In this document: positions 62,205-64,000 of the stretch, in pieces
How positions within the stretch are numbered: position 1 is the stretch's first letter
How the letters are laid out: every line of letters begins with the position of its first letter
NCBI RefSeq assembly: GCF_007991755.1
Contig: NZ_BJYY01000013.1
Location: 372,001 to 436,000, forward strand
Source: Cellulomonas aerilata
GTDB lineage: Bacteria; Actinomycetota; Actinomycetes; Actinomycetales; Cellulomonadaceae
Length of the DNA stretch: 64,000 bases
Direction of reading: 5' to 3'
Notes under the pieces: generated by a model
Databases searched by the model: none
What the model was told of the DNA's origin: nothing
Seen by the model: the letters and a program-made list of their open reading frames with translations, nothing else
Program-made: the position numbers and the translations under genes

Positions 62205-64000
62205 ATGGACCCGACCGACGTCTTCGTGGGGCGCGCCGCCGAGCTGGCGACCCTGACGGCGGAGCTGGCGGCGGCGGCGTCCGGCCGGGGACGTGCCGTC
62301 GTCGTCGTGGGGGCGCCCGGCGTCGGCAAGACCCGTCTCGTCCTGCGCGCGCTCGACGTCGCCCGCGAGGCCGGTGCGGACCACGTGGTGCTGCAGGGCG
62401 GCTGCGTCGAGCGGCCCGGCCCGCACTACCCGAGCGTCCCGTTCGCGCCGTTCGTCGAGGCGCTGCGGCGGCTGCGCGGCACGGACGCTCCGCCGGCGGT
62501 GCTGGCGGCCGCCCGGGAGTGGGCGCGCCCGGCCGCCTCCCCGGCTCCCCACAGCCCCGACGCCACCGACGCCACCGCGGGCGAGGACCAGGTGTACCGC
62601 CGGTTCACCGAGCTGCTCGACGTGCTCGAGGCCGCCGCCGCGTGGCGACCGGTGGTCGTCCTGGTCGACGACCTGCAGTGGGCCGACCCGTCGAGCCTGG
62701 CGCTGCTGGTGTTCCTGGCCCGCAGCGTGACCACCGAGGCGATCCTGCTCGCCGCCACGCTGCGCGACACCGGCACGACGCCGCACGAGCACCTGGACCG
62801 CGCCGTCGCGGAGCTGCACCGCGCTCCCGCGGTGCGCTGGCTCGCCCTGGACCCCCTGCCGGACGACGACGTGGCGGCGCTCGTGCACCAGATCCGTGGG
62901 CCGCAGACCGCCGAGCACGAGGTGGGCGCCGTCGTGCGACGGGCCGAGGGCAACGCGCTGGCAGCGGCCGAGCTCGCGCAGCACCACGGCGGCGACGACC
63001 ACCTGCCCCGCACCTACGCCAGCGCGGTCGCGGCGAGGCTCACCGGCCTGTCCCCGGACGCGCTGGACGTGCTGCGGGTGGTGGCCACGGTGGGCCGGGC
63101 GGTGGAGCCCGACGCGATAGGCCGGCTCGTCGCGGCCCTGCGGTCGCAGGGGCCCCCCGCGCACACCCTGCCCGTCGGTGACGACCGGAGCCTGGAGGAG
63201 GCGGTGCGCTCCGGGCTGCTGGTGCGCGCCGGCTCCGGCTACGCGCTGCGCCACGGGCTCGACCGGGAGGTGGTGTACCGCGCGATCCCGCCGTGGCTGG
63301 GTCGACGGCTGCACGGCCACGTCGCCCGGGAGCTGGGGCGCTCGCCGGCCGGCGGCGGACCGGAGCGGCTGGCGGAGCTCGCCGACCACTGGAGCCGGTC
63401 CGGCGACGAGGCGGCCGCGTTCGAGGCCTGCGTCGCCGCGGGGCGCGCCGCGGTGCGGGTGCGCGCGTTCCCCGAGGCGGTCGCGCTGCTGCGGCGGGCG
63501 CTGGGCCACCGCGACCGGCTGGAGCCGCCGCTCCCGGGGACGGCGCCCTCGGTGCTGCCGGCGGCCGAGGTCCGCCTCGAGCTGGCCGAGGCGCTGCGGC
63601 TGAGCGGTGACGTGGACGGCGGCATCGCGCTCCTCGAGGACACCCTGGACGCCGGCATGTCCACGGGCACCCTGCGCGCGGGCACGCCGGGCGCGGGCGC
63701 CCCGGACGAGGACCCCCTGAGCGGCCCGACGCCCCCGGAGCTGCAGGCGCGCTGCTGGGAGCGGCTGGCCTGGTTCCGCCGCGAGACCGGCGACGGCGAG
63801 GGCGCCAACGCGGCGTACCTGCGTGCCCTGGAGACCCTCCCGACCCCGGACCCGACCCCTACCCGCGCGCGGGTGATGGCCAGCCACGCCGCGTCGTCGA
63901 TGATCTTCGGCAGCCTCGACGAGGCCGGAGCACGCGCGCAGGAGGCGCTGGCGGTGGCGGCCGCGAGCGGGTCGGACGCCGCCCGCGCGAGCGCCCTCGA
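62205..64000 (+). CDS. AAA/MalT-like ATP-binding regulator, 5' part
   Basis: The frame opens at ATG 62205, 4 nt after GAGG, and runs off the right edge; about 598 residues are visible. It begins FVGRAAEL, the common opening of AAA16/MalT-type STAND proteins. Walker A is GAPGVGKT (residues 36-43) and Walker B is VVVLVDDLQWAD (150-161). A helical TPR-like region starts near residue 400. A C-terminal LuxR HTH would be expected beyond the window but cannot be seen. Such proteins are large transcription regulators activated by ATP and an effector. Confidence 0.88.
   Translation, partial: MDPTDVFVGRAAELATLTAELAAAASGRGRAVVVVGAPGVGKTRLVLRALDVAREAGADHVVLQGGCVERPGPHYPSVPFAPFVEALRRLRGTDAPPAVLAAAREWARPAASPAPHSPDATDATAGEDQVYRRFTELLDVLEAAAAWRPVVVLVDDLQWADPSSLALLVFLARSVTTEAILLAATLRDTGTTPHEHLDRAVAELHRAPAVRWLALDPLPDDDVAALVHQIRGPQTAEHEVGAVVRRAEGNALAAAELAQHHGGDDHLPRTYASAVAARLTGLSPDALDVLRVVATVGRAVEPDAIGRLVAALRSQGPPAHTLPVGDDRSLEEAVRSGLLVRAGSGYALRHGLDREVVYRAIPPWLGRRLHGHVARELGRSPAGGGPERLAELADHWSRSGDEAAAFEACVAAGRAAVRVRAFPEAVALLRRALGHRDRLEPPLPGTAPSVLPAAEVRLELAEALRLSGDVDGGIALLEDTLDAGMSTGTLRAGTPGAGAPDEDPLSGPTPPELQARCWERLAWFRRETGDGEGANAAYLRALETLPTPDPTPTRARVMASHAASSMIFGSLDEAGARAQEALAVAAASGSDAARASAL

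Noticed and set aside
1-64000. Prophage, insertion sequence, tRNA, rRNA or biosynthetic gene cluster
   Set aside because: No transposase, integrase, tRNA cloverleaf, rRNA or PKS/NRPS signatures were seen; the SARP regulator alone does not make a cluster.

Overview
The window is very GC-rich, has short gaps, many GTG starts, many 4-nt ATGA/GTGA gene overlaps and several genes with no Shine-Dalgarno but a TANNNT box about 7-10 nt before the start. That, plus the families present (DUF222/HNH endonuclease, SARP/BTAD regulator, WhiG/FliA-type sigma factor, LutABC, MmcQ/YjbR), points to a high-GC actinobacterium. A Micrococcales/Cellulomonadaceae-like soil organism is my inference. I see no rRNA, tRNA, CRISPR array, prophage or intact insertion sequence.

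Layout. 1-5.5 kb: a sugar-catabolic block with ABC sugar permeases, two Gfo/Idh/MocA oxidoreductases and a LacI-type repressor, sharing AGCGCTT/ACGCTT operator-like sites. 5.5-8.5 kb: a TauE-type exporter and a NarL-type two-component system. 8.6-13.9 kb: two tandem secreted multi-domain paralogues (about 815 aa each), duplicated with their terminator and an upstream 11-bp direct-repeat element. 14-17.6 kb: a hypothetical gene, a methyltransferase and a SARP-like regulator. 17.6-21 kb: a small hypothetical, two adjacent spore-photoproduct-lyase-type radical SAM genes, and a frameshifted remnant of a DUF222/HNH gene. 21-32 kb: four aldo/keto reductases, a PIN-domain orphan, the lutABC lactate-oxidation operon and a large patatin with an inserted membrane region. 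32-44 kb: metabolic and efflux genes, including a kynurenine formamidase-kynureninase pair, a TetR/MFS efflux pair with a clear operator, a ketopantoate-reductase-like gene and an M29 aminopeptidase. 44-46.7 kb: a polyol dehydrogenase-xylulokinase operon. 47-50.5 kb: a small membrane protein, a multicopper oxidase and a WhiG/FliA-like sigma factor. 50.6-53.3 kb: a secreted ExeM-like nuclease with RTX repeats. 53.9-57.3 kb: a mannitol-type PTS operon led by a zinc dehydrogenase. 57.4-64 kb: an intact DUF222/HNH gene, an MFS transporter, an NmrA-like SDR, an FMN reductase and the start of a large AAA/MalT-like regulator running off the window.

Functionally the window is mostly carbohydrate, polyol, lactate and tryptophan-breakdown metabolism with its local regulators, plus a set of exported proteins (two FN3/PKD paralogues, a nuclease, a multicopper oxidase). 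The least explained features are the tandem exported paralogues beside a two-component system, the photolyase-like radical SAM pair, the patatin with a split catalytic dyad, the substituted PIN orphan, and short tandem repeats that repeatedly sit just past stop codons.
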